NCBI GenBank assembly: GCA_022767485.1 | Contig: JALEMY010000063.1 | Span: forward strand, 1-33,179 | Direction of reading: 5' to 3' | Length of the DNA stretch: 33,179 nucleotides | Origin: Erysipelotrichaceae bacterium | GTDB lineage: Bacteria; Bacillota_I; Bacilli_A; RFN20; CAG-631 | In this document: positions 15,512-25,562 of the stretch, one piece after another | How positions within the stretch are numbered: the stretch's first letter is position 1 | Layout of the letters: the number at the start of each line of letters is the position of its first letter | The notes under the pieces: model-generated | What the model saw: only the letters and a program-made list of their open reading frames with translations | Databases searched by the model: none | What the model was told of the DNA's origin: nothing | Position numbers and translations under genes: made by a program

Positions 15512-18256
15512 TTAACTATTGATTACATCAATAGGTTTAATACCCTTTACATTTGACAATGAAATGATTAATGATAAGGCAAAAATAGCAAAGGTTGCAA
15601 ACACTATTAGCATCGCAATCAATAAATTAAAATTGAATATTGCAAAATAGAAAGTAAAGAATGCTGAAGTTATTAACTTATTAACTAATAAGCCTATAAA
15701 ATAATAAGAACTAACGCCAAATAAGGTTGCAAACACAGCTATTAAAAGGGTTTCTAACATATATATTTTATAAATATCTTTAATGCTTGCTCCTAATGCC
15801 TTTAATATGCCAATTTGTTTCTTATTATCTTTTATTGAAGATGAAATAAAAGAATAAAATAGCAATGCAACAATCACAAGCCATATAACTGTAACGATAT
15901 TAATCACTGTGGAATATTTATTTATAAGTGAAACAAAATCGATATAATGTTTGACAAAATAATTTGCAATCATAAGATTATGATCATATATATCATTCAC
16001 TAATAAAACGTAGTTTTCATTTTTATCTGTTCTTAGTAAAACTTGATTTATTCGATAATAATTATTCGATAAAATATCGAAAACTTCATCGGTTACATAA
16101 ACGCTTTTTCTTGTTGTATCTTCAACATTGTTGTATATTACGCCAACAATTTCAAGATCTTTTATCGACTGGTAAACTTCCCCGTTATTGCCCCTAGCAT
16201 TTTGAATATTTAATATTCTATGTAATGCATTATATTCTTTAGCAAGTTGTCTAAATGTAGTTGTATCGAAGGTATTTATTTTCACAAGGTTATTAAAAAA
16301 TGTTCTACCAACAAATACTTGATTTGGTTTTAATGAAGCTATGTTTTCTTCAAATGTTTTTTCTTCCATTTTTTCATCAACATAATAATACTTAGCTGTC
16401 TTATTTGTATAATCGAATTTTGAAAGCGAATATACATGAGAAGAGGCCACTTGAAAATTCATCGAATCTGAAGTTATCGAAGTGGTTTTAAAGTAATGAT
16501 AAGTATCCTTGTATTTTTCCATAATAGCTGGTTTTACAAGTAACCTTGAGAAAATACTTTTTGATAATTCCTCATATTCTCGATATAAAGTAGCATCTAA
16601 GGAGTTGTATAATGTGGCGTATTTTTGATACATATCTTGATCATCATAACCATATATACCTATAATTGGAAATGAAAATAAAGCATGCACAGGCGTTTTT
16701 ACCTTAAATTTATATCCAATCAAGTCTTCAAGTTTACTAACATCGCTTTTATTTGCATTCGTACCATAATCTTGAATATAATTTACAATAACTTGTCCAA
16801 TAACTGATGAAATATATATTCCTTCTTCATAGTCTTGCTCAGTAATATTTTCTTTTTCATAAATGATTTTAAACTTACTATCACCATAGCCATATTTTTC
16901 AATATCATCGCATACTAGCATTCCATATAATGCTCTATTAGCAAATAAACGATCGTTTTTCAATTGATTATCAATATCAGTATTGCTAGTTGTAAATGTA
17001 AAATCTTGATTATATGCATATGCCAAATCGTTTCCTAATGATTGTAGATACTCTATATCACTATTAGCTAAAGCATAATTATCACTTGATACAGCAAAAC
17101 TTGAAGAAACTTTAATAAAAGATCCATTGTCTTCTTTTAATGTTGCCGAAATAGCACTAGATTGCGAATAATTAGTAAAATTAAAGGCACATCCAGTAAT
17201 AATAACAGATAATATTGCAAGCAAAATCGTCAAAGTCATTCTAAACTTTTTCCTTTTTAAATTAGAAAGAGAAAATTTTAATGCTTTGATAAAAGGTAGC
17301 TTAGAAGTCACAATTTCATCATTTTTCTTGGTTTTATCATCCACATAGTAAAATGGTTTAAATGCTCCTTGTTTATTGTCATCATCAATGACTTCTTTAA
17401 CATTAGGGAATAAAGACATTGCTCTTTTTTTATTTTGTTCGATTAATAAATAATAATCTTGTCTTTTTGATGATATACTAGCATTTAGACTTTCAATATT
17501 TTCATCATCTACTTCGTGTCCTTTAGGAACGATTAATAAGTTTGAAGACACCATGGAAACTTTGTCTTTAATCGTGTCATTTTCATCTTTTTTTAATAAA
17601 TCTTTCAAGACAAAACCATCGCGAATTTCAATGATACGATCACCATATTCATATGCTAATTCTTTATTATGCGTAACGATAATAACTAGACGGCTTTTTG
17701 ATAATTCTTGTAATATTTTTATTATAGCATCGCTTGTTTCACTATCTAATGAACCTGTAGGCTCATCAGCTAAAATTATCTTAGGATCTTTAATTAATGC
17801 TCTTGCGATAGATACTCTTTGTTTTTGTCCCCCTGTAAGTTCATTTATATTGCGATTTCTTATTGAAGATATTTCCATTTTTTCAAGAAGAGGTTGCACC
17901 AAGTTTTCGTCTTTTCTCGATTGTAAATCAAGTGCTAGCGATACATTATCATATACCGACAAATTATCGATTAAATAAAAATCTTGAAAAACAAAACCAA
18001 CACAAGAATTACGATAATAATCATAATCTTTATCCTTAAAACTTAAAAAACTTTTGCCATCGAAAATAATATCTCCTCTATCAAAACTATCAATACCAGC
18101 AATAAGGTTTAAAAGAGTTGATTTACCAGAACCTGATTTACCTAAAATAAAAACAAGTCCTTTTTCATTAAATTTCAATGAGACATTTTCTAAAGCACGA
18201 TGAGTAACGCCATTTTTTGATGAATAAGTTTTATAAATGTTTTTTAACTCTAACAT
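15512..18256 (-). CDS. MacB-like ABC transporter, fused ATPase and permease (second copy)
   Basis: 914 residues from the ATG at 18256, which fits GGAAGG 7-8 nt upstream and the start of its paralogue. A GTG at 18265 would add three residues. The N-terminal ATPase (about 1-225) has Walker A GKSGSGKST, TGGQ signature and ILADEPTGSLD. A charged linker leads to one membrane segment (FRMTLTILLAILSVIITGC), a large extracellular domain of about 400 residues, then three membrane segments with the FtsX-type end GIKPIDVINS. This is the MacB topology in one chain. Such proteins move substrates mechanically across the membrane or release peptides and lipids from it; bacitracin-type resistance is one known use. 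The actual substrate is unknown. Confidence 0.87.
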   Translation of the reverse strand: MLELKNIYKTYSSKNGVTHRALENVSLKFNEKGLVFILGKSGSGKSTLLNLIAGIDSFDRGDIIFDGKSFLSFKDKDYDYYRNSCVGFVFQDFYLIDNLSVYDNVSLALDLQSRKDENLVQPLLEKMEISSIRNRNINELTGGQKQRVSIARALIKDPKIILADEPTGSLDSETSDAIIKILQELSKSRLVIIVTHNKELAYEYGDRIIEIRDGFVLKDLLKKDENDTIKDKVSMVSSNLLIVPKGHEVDDENIESLNASISSKRQDYYLLIEQNKKRAMSLFPNVKEVIDDDNKQGAFKPFYYVDDKTKKNDEIVTSKLPFIKALKFSLSNLKRKKFRMTLTILLAILSVIITGCAFNFTNYSQSSAISATLKEDNGSFIKVSSSFAVSSDNYALANSDIEYLQSLGNDLAYAYNQDFTFTTSNTDIDNQLKNDRLFANRALYGMLVCDDIEKYGYGDSKFKIIYEKENITEQDYEEGIYISSVIGQVIVNYIQDYGTNANKSDVSKLEDLIGYKFKVKTPVHALFSFPIIGIYGYDDQDMYQKYATLYNSLDATLYREYEELSKSIFSRLLVKPAIMEKYKDTYHYFKTTSITSDSMNFQVASSHVYSLSKFDYTNKTAKYYYVDEKMEEKTFEENIASLKPNQVFVGRTFFNNLVKINTFDTTTFRQLAKEYNALHRILNIQNARGNNGEVYQSIKDLEIVGVIYNNVEDTTRKSVYVTDEVFDILSNNYYRINQVLLRTDKNENYVLLVNDIYDHNLMIANYFVKHYIDFVSLINKYSTVINIVTVIWLVIVALLFYSFISSSIKDNKKQIGILKALGASIKDIYKIYMLETLLIAVFATLFGVSSYYFIGLLVNKLITSAFFTFYFAIFNFNLLIAMLIVFATFAIFALSLIISLSNVKGIKPIDVINS

Positions 18257-18275
18257 TGAAGTCACCTTCCTTGCT

Positions 18276-21005
18276 TTAATTATTTCTTATCGCATCAATC
18301 GGTTTCATTTTAGCAACAGAAATAACAGGTAAAATTGTTGTTACAATGAAAAATAAAGATACGATAGCAATATACAATATTACATGAATAAAACGAATAG
18401 TAATAATATTTAATCCTATGTCAACATTGCCCAAAGATTGATTTACAATCGATACAGCTAAAAAGATAATTATGATTGATAGTAAAGAAACAAATAAAGC
18501 TAAAATACCTTCTTCTACAACAAAAATTGATATTATATCTTTTCCTCTAGCGCCTGTTGCTCTTAAAATTCCGATTTCTTTTTTTCGTTTCTTAACTGTC
18601 GATGAAACATAATTGATCATAAATAATATAGCAAACAAGAAAATGACACCTGAAGCAATTAAGGAAATGGATTGAATTGATTTTATATCCAAATTACTTG
18701 TTGGCACATTTCCATCGATATTTAAAACACGATATCCATTATCAAATAGTTTTTGAATCATCTTTGCATTGCTTTTTGTACTTTTAGATAAAGTGAATAA
18801 TATCTGATTATAGTTGTAAGTTGTATTATTTAACTTATCAGTTAATTCATCGGAAAAAAGAACACATGGTCCATCTTCTTGTAAAAAATTTGTAACTGCC
18901 ACAACTTTTATAGCACTATTATATATAGTTGAATCAACTTGAGATGAACTAACCATTTTATTAATAATAGTGTTTTGATTAATGCTTTCAATAGCCATAT
19001 CGATAAGTTCTTGATAATTTAATCCATTAAAACGTAGAAAATCATATGAGATAATCACTTCATTACCATTTAATTTTTCTGGAATGTTTCCCCATATAAC
19101 ACCACTATTTTTATCGATATTATTTTTATATTGAGAAAAACTTGTAAATGATTCCATCATTGAACTTTCAAGATCTATATATGTAAACGATTCAGATACT
19201 TCGTTTTCTTCAACGTCATATGAATATAAAGGAATTTTATTCATAGTTATTTGAAATAATGGCTTAGTATAATATGATGACTGTTCAGTTAAAAATTTAG
19301 CATAAAAGCCACTTGGAGCGAATATTTTAGCATAATAATAAGACTTTAAAGCATTTAAAGATGAAGATTGTGATGATTGCTCATTATTATATGTTTCAGA
19401 TAATAATAATGGTAAAAAATCTTCATAGTTCGTTTTAAAAATACCAACTATTTTATATTCTATTTCATTAATCAATATATAAGAATCAATCTGTTCTTGC
19501 AATGAGCGCGGACGAACTATTCCATAATTTCCTAAGTTATCTTTTCCAAGATAGCCTGTTCTTCTAAGTTCAAAAGCGGCATAATCTGAGATGATAATCT
19601 CTTTGTTTTCTAAAGAATTATTATCAAACTTATCTTTTCCACAAATCAACGATAAATTTAAATTATCGATTCCTTCACATTCAACTATTCCTCTAAAATA
19701 TCTCATTTCAAATGGAGAACCTTCAAAACTAATACTTGATGTATATGGAATATTGATACTTCTACTCAATTGATATTGATGATTATCATCAATATTCTTT
19801 AATGTTTCTATCGATTGCTTATCAAAATATTCTATTGCGCCATTATTACTTTTTTCAATAATAGCTAGTTTGCTTTCATTATAATTTAATGTATTAGCAA
19901 TAATAGATGCATCATTAATTGTAAAAAACAAAGAAGAAAATCCTAATAAAGAAAAAGCAATAAGTGTAAAAACAAGTAAAAAAGATATTTTGCCTTTATT
20001 TAACGAAAATTGATTAAGTGCCATTTTTAAACAATCTTTAAATGAAATAGCAGCTTTTTGTTTTTTATGTCTCGTATCTTTTTCCTTTTTTATTTCTTGT
20101 AATTTATTACCACAAGAAATAAATTTTTTTGATAAATCATCCTTTTTAAAAATATCATCATATACTTCAGGATATGATAAACTAACAAGTTCAGGAGAAG
20201 AAAGCAAACATACATAATTCGTTTCATCTTTTTTCAATAATTGATTTATCATTTCTTTGTTAACAATTTCACTGCCACTAGAAATCTTTATAATATTGTC
20301 GCTGATTTTTTCATTTTCATCAACTTTATATGAAGGTGAAGTTAGCAAATGATCACATAAAACTCCATCATTTATCATGATAATTTCATCGCCAAAATAA
20401 TGTGCCATTTCACTATCATGTGTGGCAACAATTACCAATTTGTCTTTAGACAATGTTTTTAAAGAACTCATCAATTCATATCCCGTTTTAGAATCAAGTG
20501 CTCCTGTTGGCTCATCTGCTAAAATGATATTTGGATTTTTAATAAGTGCACGAGCAATAGCTATTCTTTGCTTTTGCCCTCCAGATAGTTCTTTTGGTGA
20601 GCGATAGCCTAATCCTTCAAGATTAACCATTTTTAAAACTTCATCAATGCTCGTTTCATCAAGGCCTTTTGATTGAACTTTTAATGATATGGCAATATTT
20701 TCTTTTACCGTTACATCTTCAAGCAAATTAAATTCTTGAAAAATAAAGCCAACATGATAATTTCGATAAGCGTCAAAATCATGCGATGAAAAATCTTTTG
20801 TTGAGCGATTGTTAATTATTATTTCACCGCAATCCATCTTATCAAGACCACCTAAAATGTTTAATAATGTTGATTTACCAGCGCCACTTCTACCAAGGAT
20901 AAAAACAAGACCTTTATCAGGAAAGTCAACACTAAAATCATTTAAAGCGGTAATTGTATTAACACCATTTTTATATGTTTTAGTGATATTTCTAATTTGA
21001 AGCAT
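18276..21005 (-). CDS. MacB-like ABC transporter, fused ATPase and permease (first copy)
   Basis: 909 residues, a paralogue of the next gene (19-nt gap to its ATG). ATPase domain: GRSGAGKST (38-46), ELSGGQKQRIAIARAL, IILADEPTGALD. After a linker there is one membrane segment (about 340-365), a long extracellular domain rich in Ser/Asn/Tyr, and three C-terminal membrane segments ending MKPIDAIRNN. AGGAGG precedes the ATG. The extracellular domains of the two copies look different while the ATPases are similar, so they may form a heterodimer or serve two substrates. No two-component regulator lies beside them, unlike many Bce-type transporters. Confidence 0.87.
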   Translation of the reverse strand: MLQIRNITKTYKNGVNTITALNDFSVDFPDKGLVFILGRSGAGKSTLLNILGGLDKMDCGEIIINNRSTKDFSSHDFDAYRNYHVGFIFQEFNLLEDVTVKENIAISLKVQSKGLDETSIDEVLKMVNLEGLGYRSPKELSGGQKQRIAIARALIKNPNIILADEPTGALDSKTGYELMSSLKTLSKDKLVIVATHDSEMAHYFGDEIIMINDGVLCDHLLTSPSYKVDENEKISDNIIKISSGSEIVNKEMINQLLKKDETNYVCLLSSPELVSLSYPEVYDDIFKKDDLSKKFISCGNKLQEIKKEKDTRHKKQKAAISFKDCLKMALNQFSLNKGKISFLLVFTLIAFSLLGFSSLFFTINDASIIANTLNYNESKLAIIEKSNNGAIEYFDKQSIETLKNIDDNHQYQLSRSINIPYTSSISFEGSPFEMRYFRGIVECEGIDNLNLSLICGKDKFDNNSLENKEIIISDYAAFELRRTGYLGKDNLGNYGIVRPRSLQEQIDSYILINEIEYKIVGIFKTNYEDFLPLLLSETYNNEQSSQSSSLNALKSYYYAKIFAPSGFYAKFLTEQSSYYTKPLFQITMNKIPLYSYDVEENEVSESFTYIDLESSMMESFTSFSQYKNNIDKNSGVIWGNIPEKLNGNEVIISYDFLRFNGLNYQELIDMAIESINQNTIINKMVSSSQVDSTIYNSAIKVVAVTNFLQEDGPCVLFSDELTDKLNNTTYNYNQILFTLSKSTKSNAKMIQKLFDNGYRVLNIDGNVPTSNLDIKSIQSISLIASGVIFLFAILFMINYVSSTVKKRKKEIGILRATGARGKDIISIFVVEEGILALFVSLLSIIIIFLAVSIVNQSLGNVDIGLNIITIRFIHVILYIAIVSLFFIVTTILPVISVAKMKPIDAIRNN

Positions 21006-21015
21006 ATAACCTCCT

Positions 21016-21033
21016 GTAAATATATATATTTAC
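21016..21033. promoter_or_regulatory. Perfect 18-bp palindrome, candidate operator
   Basis: GTAAATATATATATTTAC reads the same on both strands. It sits between the -10 element and the ribosome-binding site of the MacB-like operon, where a bound repressor would block transcription. An RNA hairpin in the leader is the alternative. No regulator gene is adjacent. Confidence 0.5.
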
Positions 21034-21045
21034 CTATTCTTTTTG

Positions 21046-21074
21046 ATTATATAATTATTTTACTTTTTAAACAA
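21046..21074 (-). promoter_or_regulatory. Promoter of the MacB-like operon
   Basis: Minus strand: -35 TTGTTT (21074-21069), 17-nt spacer, consensus -10 TATAAT (21051-21046), about 40 nt before the start codon. Confidence 0.6.
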
Positions 21075-21135
21075 GTTTTTCACTAGTTTAATACAATTTT
21101 TTGCATTAAATTTCGTGACTTATCTACAAATATAG

Positions 21136-21141
21136 TATAAT
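21136..21141 (+). promoter_or_regulatory. -10 element of the EPSP-like operon
   Basis: TATAAT lies 23 nt before the ATG at 21165, with GAGGT as ribosome-binding site. A GTGACT 16 nt upstream of it may be a poor -35. Confidence 0.5.
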
Positions 21142-21164
21142 ATTAAATTAAGAGGTAAGAAAAA

Positions 21165-22427
21165 ATGAAAGCAAAAATCTATCCTTTAGAGCAATTTAAT
21201 AATGATATTCCAACATACGCAGATTTTTTTTGTTTGCATCTATCAATTATTTGTGCCTCATTAGCTGAGGGAATAACGACTATTACTAATACCACAAAAA
21301 GTAAAAGCATCGATACTACAATAAAATGGTGTCGTAATATTGGGGCAAATATTAAAATTGTTAACGATAAAATAATTGTTAATGGCGTCAATAATACAAT
21401 TAAATACAACACTAGTTTATTCGATTGTGAAAATAGTGATATAACAGCAAAACTCATGATTCCATTATTAAGTTTAATACCTCAACCATTTGGAATAAAA
21501 GCAAGTGATGAAGTTTTACAATCCATTTTAGAAAATAAAGAACTATATGAAAAATTTAATTTATCAGTTTATCTTGAAAATAAAATGATTCGCTTTGAAA
21601 AAGAATTGATACCAATCGAATGTGAAATCGATGGAGATATTGATATTTCTCTTGTTGCTGGTTTACTAATTGCCCTCCCATTAACTAATAACAACAGCAT
21701 AATCAAACTTAGAGCTCCAATTAGAAGTGAAGCAACATACAATTTAATCTTAAAAGTTTTAAAGAAATTTCATGTTGATATTAAGCATCCTGCATCTATG
21801 CAATATGAAATTTTTGGCTATCAACAATATAAACATTGCAAAATTAAAACTGAAACAAGCATCTTAATGCTTTGTAATTTATCCTTATTGTCACAAAAAA
21901 ATAGCAATAAAAAATCTAATAAAATAAGTAATTATCAAAACAATATTAAAGATGAATATGATAAGCTATTAGATTTCTTTAAAAAAAATGTTATTTATTT
22001 TTCAAGAAAGAGAATTAGGAAAAAAGAATTGTGTTTTCAAAGAGTTTCTTTACAAGTGGAAAATTCGCTTCCTTTATTAATGGTTCTTGCATTAATAAAT
22101 AATAATGATTGCGTTATTGATAAAGTTGATTTATCAAAGCCTACAATTTATTTACAATATCAAATTATGAAAGATATTTTTGATAAATTTGGTGTGCAAT
22201 ATACAATTAATGAAAAAGAAATTATGATTCATGCATTAAAGATAGATAAAAAATATCAAGTGGATTGTCAAAATAACCCATATGTAGTTATAGCTTTAAC
22301 TATGTTAGCACTTTTATCAAAGCATCCAATAATTATTAAAAATGTCGATTGTATCTATAATTATAATCAAGTATTTTTCGATGATTTACTTGCATTAAAT
22401 GCTAAAATTGAGTTCATTCATAATTAA
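21165..22427 (+). CDS. Degenerate EPSP-synthase-like protein (AroA fold)
   Basis: 420 residues, the normal length of EPSP synthase, with its landmarks in order. LAEGITTITNTTKSKSIDTTIKWCRNIGA matches the first repeat; FDCENSDITAKLMIPLLSL stands where AroA has DxGNSGTTxRLL; EIDGDIDISLVAGLLIALPL stands where it has GSISSQ; SLPLLMVLAL occupies the site of the DG.LR-type motif. The catalytic and phosphate-binding Lys, Arg and Ser residues of these motifs are mostly replaced (for example the N-terminal KS becomes HLS). I expect no EPSP synthase activity. It may be a pseudoenzyme or bind another ligand. First gene of a plus-strand operon; no shikimate gene is nearby. Confidence 0.62.
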   Translation: MKAKIYPLEQFNNDIPTYADFFCLHLSIICASLAEGITTITNTTKSKSIDTTIKWCRNIGANIKIVNDKIIVNGVNNTIKYNTSLFDCENSDITAKLMIPLLSLIPQPFGIKASDEVLQSILENKELYEKFNLSVYLENKMIRFEKELIPIECEIDGDIDISLVAGLLIALPLTNNNSIIKLRAPIRSEATYNLILKVLKKFHVDIKHPASMQYEIFGYQQYKHCKIKTETSILMLCNLSLLSQKNSNKKSNKISNYQNNIKDEYDKLLDFFKKNVIYFSRKRIRKKELCFQRVSLQVENSLPLLMVLALINNNDCVIDKVDLSKPTIYLQYQIMKDIFDKFGVQYTINEKEIMIHALKIDKKYQVDCQNNPYVVIALTMLALLSKHPIIIKNVDCIYNYNQVFFDDLLALNAKIEFIHN

Positions 22428-22438
22428 AGGAATAATCT

Positions 22439-23236
22439 ATGGAAACATTTCAAACAATTAAAATTCATGACGACACATATATAATAAATGATGAGCAATT
22501 ATGTAGTGTATATGTTATTGTTGGTACTAAAAAAACATTAATAATCGATTCTGGAATGAAAAACTCTTCATCATTAATTGAAAAGATAAGAGAAATAAGT
22601 AATAACGAATTGATTTTAGTTTTAACTCATGCTCATTTTGATCATATTGGTCATATAGATGAATTTGATAACTTTTATATGGCTAAAGATGAATTGCTTT
22701 ATTTGAGTGATAAAAACTTTGATGTTTCAAAATGTATTTTCTTTGATCAACAATATATATTTGATTTAGGTAATAAAAAGATATTAGCTAAGGTTTTTAA
22801 AGGACACACTCATGGAAGCACTATTTTATTTGATAAAGAAAACCATTATGCTTTTACAGGCGATCAATTTGGCTCTGGTTGTGGAGTGTGGATGCAAACT
22901 AATGAAGCTACATCATTGAAAGAATATTTAAATTCTATCGAAAGTTTTTTATCTTTTTGTCAAAATGATTTTGCTAATATAACTTGGAACTTATGGGGTG
23001 GTCATTATGGCCAGGAAAAAACAAGCAGATTAAATCGTTATAATCCATTAAATATGAAAATGGTAGAAAACATGGCGGTTTTATGTAAAAAAATCTTAAA
23101 TAATGAATTACAATTAATAGGTTGTAATGCCAAAAAATATAATAATGAAGATTCTCTTTATGCAAGCTATGATAGCGCAGAAATAATAATAAGAAAATCT
23201 ATCATTGATGGAGGGAATAATCATGAAAACATTTAG
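22439..23236 (+). CDS. Metallo-beta-lactamase-fold hydrolase
   Basis: 265 residues. Metal motif THAHFDHIGH (63-72) gives the HxHxDH site. GHTHGSTILF, FTGDQFGSG (Asp bridge) and a late WGGHYG His complete it. The family includes glyoxalase II-like thioesterases, phosphodiesterases and other hydrolases; the sequence does not decide between them. AAAGGA lies before the ATG, and the gene follows the EPSP-like gene by 11 nt, so the two are co-transcribed. Substrate unknown. Confidence 0.85.
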   Translation: METFQTIKIHDDTYIINDEQLCSVYVIVGTKKTLIIDSGMKNSSSLIEKIREISNNELILVLTHAHFDHIGHIDEFDNFYMAKDELLYLSDKNFDVSKCIFFDQQYIFDLGNKKILAKVFKGHTHGSTILFDKENHYAFTGDQFGSGCGVWMQTNEATSLKEYLNSIESFLSFCQNDFANITWNLWGGHYGQEKTSRLNRYNPLNMKMVENMAVLCKKILNNELQLIGCNAKKYNNEDSLYASYDSAEIIIRKSIIDGGNNHENI

Positions 23237-23669
23237 AAATACTACTTACTTAATTAAAATGATTGTTTCTATCACACTTTTTATCATTTCATTTGTTTTG
23301 TTTTTATGCGATATAATGAAAGCAGGCTTATTCATTATCGTCTTTTTAATTTGTTTATTTTTTGTTATTAATTCTGCATATAATTATTATAAAACAATGT
23401 TTAGATTTACAAATGACAAATTGATTATTTCCTATACTACATCACCTTTTGCTTTGATGTCTACAAAATATCAATATCAAGAAATACTTTTAAAAGATAT
23501 TGTTAGTATTTATAATAAAATGGATGAGACAAGGCGCTATTTATGTTTAATTATAAATACTAAAACTGATAAATATATTATTAAGCCTAATCTTTTAGAT
23601 ACAACTATTGTCAAAATAATAAATCATTTTGAAACACTTTCTACAAGTCAAACAAAAAAGCATCATTAA
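23223..23669 (+). CDS. Small membrane protein with PH-like domain
   Basis: 148 residues from the ATG at 23223, chosen because GGAGGG lies 7 nt upstream; an ATG at 23205 lacks such a site. It overlaps the hydrolase gene by 14 nt. Two membrane segments (about residues 9-30 and 33-54) are followed by a beta-rich cytoplasmic part (MFRFTNDKLIISY, ILLKDIVSIYN, YIIKP) resembling the bacterial PH domain found in small membrane proteins. Function unknown. Confidence 0.6.
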   Translation: MKTFRNTTYLIKMIVSITLFIISFVLFLCDIMKAGLFIIVFLICLFFVINSAYNYYKTMFRFTNDKLIISYTTSPFALMSTKYQYQEILLKDIVSIYNKMDETRRYLCLIINTKTDKYIIKPNLLDTTIVKIINHFETLSTSQTKKHH

Positions 23670-23726
23670 GATGTTTTTTTTAGATTTTTCATTTTTTTAT
23701 TTAATAATATAATTGAGGTTTTAAAA

Positions 23727-24431
23727 ATGAAAACGATATTTTTTCTTAATGATGTTATTAAAAAATGCAATAATAAACTATATAAAGATATAACAAATGA
23801 TTATAAACATGTTTTTAAACAATTGTATCCAAATGTATCAGATAACAGCCTAATTTTTATAAAAAAGTTATATTCATGCCAAAAAAAAGTTGTTTTTATT
23901 CAAATCGAAAATAAGAAGTTTTATCTTATTGCTTTATCTAAGAATTGTGAAATAATTTATATCGATAATATATATCATTTTATAGATTTGCTAAAAAAAT
24001 GTAAAATAAATAATGATATCATAAAAATTATATTATTATTTCATTGGGCTGATGGAACTTTAAATAATAGTGGAAAGCATAGATATTTAATATCAGAATA
24101 TTATAAAACTCATTTAAATTTGCTAAAAAAAGCTAATGAGGAATTTTATAATAAACTACCTTCATTAATCGATAATATTTTATTTAAAGATATTAATCTA
24201 CCTTGTAAAATAAATAGCATTATATATTATCAAAATGATTGCATTAATATAATAAATAAAGATAACATTATTGACAAATTCACAAGCAGTCAAATCATAG
24301 ATGATAGTCATCTACATATTGGACCATTAGTTATTCAAAACGAAAAAAGAAATATAAATTTTAATGAATCATATGAAGGAAAAAGACAAAACATTTGTCT
24401 TAGATGGTATGAATACCTTAAAAATTTATAA
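23727..24431 (+). CDS. Uncharacterised 234-residue protein
   Basis: I recognise no family. The protein is soluble, Lys/Asn/Ile-rich and has no signal peptide. A distinctive stretch is LLFHWADGTLNNSGKHRYLI near 103-122. GAGGT lies 8 nt before ATG. It is probably the last gene of the operon that starts at 21165, 57 nt after the membrane protein. Its end overlaps the convergent gene at 24426 by 6 nt. Confidence 0.6.
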   Translation: MKTIFFLNDVIKKCNNKLYKDITNDYKHVFKQLYPNVSDNSLIFIKKLYSCQKKVVFIQIENKKFYLIALSKNCEIIYIDNIYHFIDLLKKCKINNDIIKIILLFHWADGTLNNSGKHRYLISEYYKTHLNLLKKANEEFYNKLPSLIDNILFKDINLPCKINSIIYYQNDCINIINKDNIIDKFTSSQIIDDSHLHIGPLVIQNEKRNINFNESYEGKRQNICLRWYEYLKNL

Positions 24432-25490
24432 ATGATAAGCTAACTTTTTTAAATACGTTAAACTAATTAATTTTTCTAATTCTTTTATTTCATCATTTTT
24501 ATCTTTAAAGTATTCAGCCATTTTTGCAATGATTTCATCATAAATTGTTTTATTTTCTACGATGTAATCTATCTTGTTATCTTTTTCATATAAAAATGTT
24601 ATCATGCAACGTCTAAGCATTAAAAGAAGAGATTTTTCAATCCAAAATTCAAATTTTGTTTTAGACCAAATCAAAGATTTTTTAAGCATTTTTAGATAAA
24701 TAGGTAAACCATCATCAACACTTTTATATAAATCAACAAAAGCATAATCATAAAATTGATTGTCTTTATTAATATAATCTAATGCATCGGCACAAATGAT
24801 TTTAATTTTATTAAAATTCTTAAATTGTGGCAAAATATATTGCTTAAATAGTTCGATTATCTTCTCGTTTTTTTCAATTATAGTCACACTTGAAACATTA
24901 TCTTTTAAAGAACACATATAGGCAAAATATCCAAGCCCTAAACCAAAAGTTATAACATTTCCAAAAGATGCATTAATCGCTTGCTTCATAGTGTTAATTT
25001 CATGAGGCGTTATTAACATCCAAATGGACTTATTTTCATATAATGCAATATATTTATATGCTTGCTTAAAATAGCCAATAGGCGTAATTTCACGATCATT
25101 TTTTAAAATAATATCTTGATAAATAAAACATTCATATGGTAAGAAAGTTTCTTCTTTAAAATAAAATTGGTCTTTTTTTATATTTTTCAAACAAATATTT
25201 TTAACATAGGGATCGTTTAAGTATTCTTGGATATTTAAGCATTTAATATTATCTTTTATTTGATAATTTTCATCATTATATTTTACAAAATCTAAAACAT
25301 CTAATTTATTTATTATAAAATCAAAGTATTGTATTGAATTATCATATTGCATAGCAATATCTTTTGTGTTTTCAAGCAAATAAAAATAAAATTCAGCCAT
25401 TTGTTGATTATCTAGATTCTTTTGGTATAAATTTACTAATTTTTTCGTCATATCTTGCTTTACCCTATAATTATGTTTCAACCTTGTCAT
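24426..25490 (-). CDS. Class I SAM-binding-fold protein (methyltransferase or aminopropyltransferase-like)
   Basis: 354 residues. An N-terminal region of about 175 is unassigned. Then a Rossmann core: VITFGLGLGYFAYM (179-192, motif I), TIIEKNEKIIELF (acidic residue E206), IICADALDYI (231-240) and YAFVDLY (249-255). This is the layout of SAM-dependent methyltransferases and of spermidine-synthase-like proteins, whose substrate loop I cannot confirm. The first ATG has no Shine-Dalgarno; Met14 (ATG after AGGGTAAAGCAAGAT) is an alternative start. It runs against the upstream operon and diverges from the GH26-like gene. Confidence 0.6.
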   Translation of the reverse strand: MTRLKHNYRVKQDMTKKLVNLYQKNLDNQQMAEFYFYLLENTKDIAMQYDNSIQYFDFIINKLDVLDFVKYNDENYQIKDNIKCLNIQEYLNDPYVKNICLKNIKKDQFYFKEETFLPYECFIYQDIILKNDREITPIGYFKQAYKYIALYENKSIWMLITPHEINTMKQAINASFGNVITFGLGLGYFAYMCSLKDNVSSVTIIEKNEKIIELFKQYILPQFKNFNKIKIICADALDYINKDNQFYDYAFVDLYKSVDDGLPIYLKMLKKSLIWSKTKFEFWIEKSLLLMLRRCMITFLYEKDNKIDYIVENKTIYDEIIAKMAEYFKDKNDEIKELEKLISLTYLKKLAYHL

Positions 25491-25562
25491 AATAATTTTA
25501 TTTTTTTATTAATTTATGATAAGATTATTTTAACATATATTTAGGAGGTATAAAAACCTATT

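Noticed and set aside
21179-21457. 92-codon minus-strand ORF inside the EPSP-like gene
   Set aside because: Shadow of the coding frame; hydrophobic only because the opposite strand is A/T-rich.
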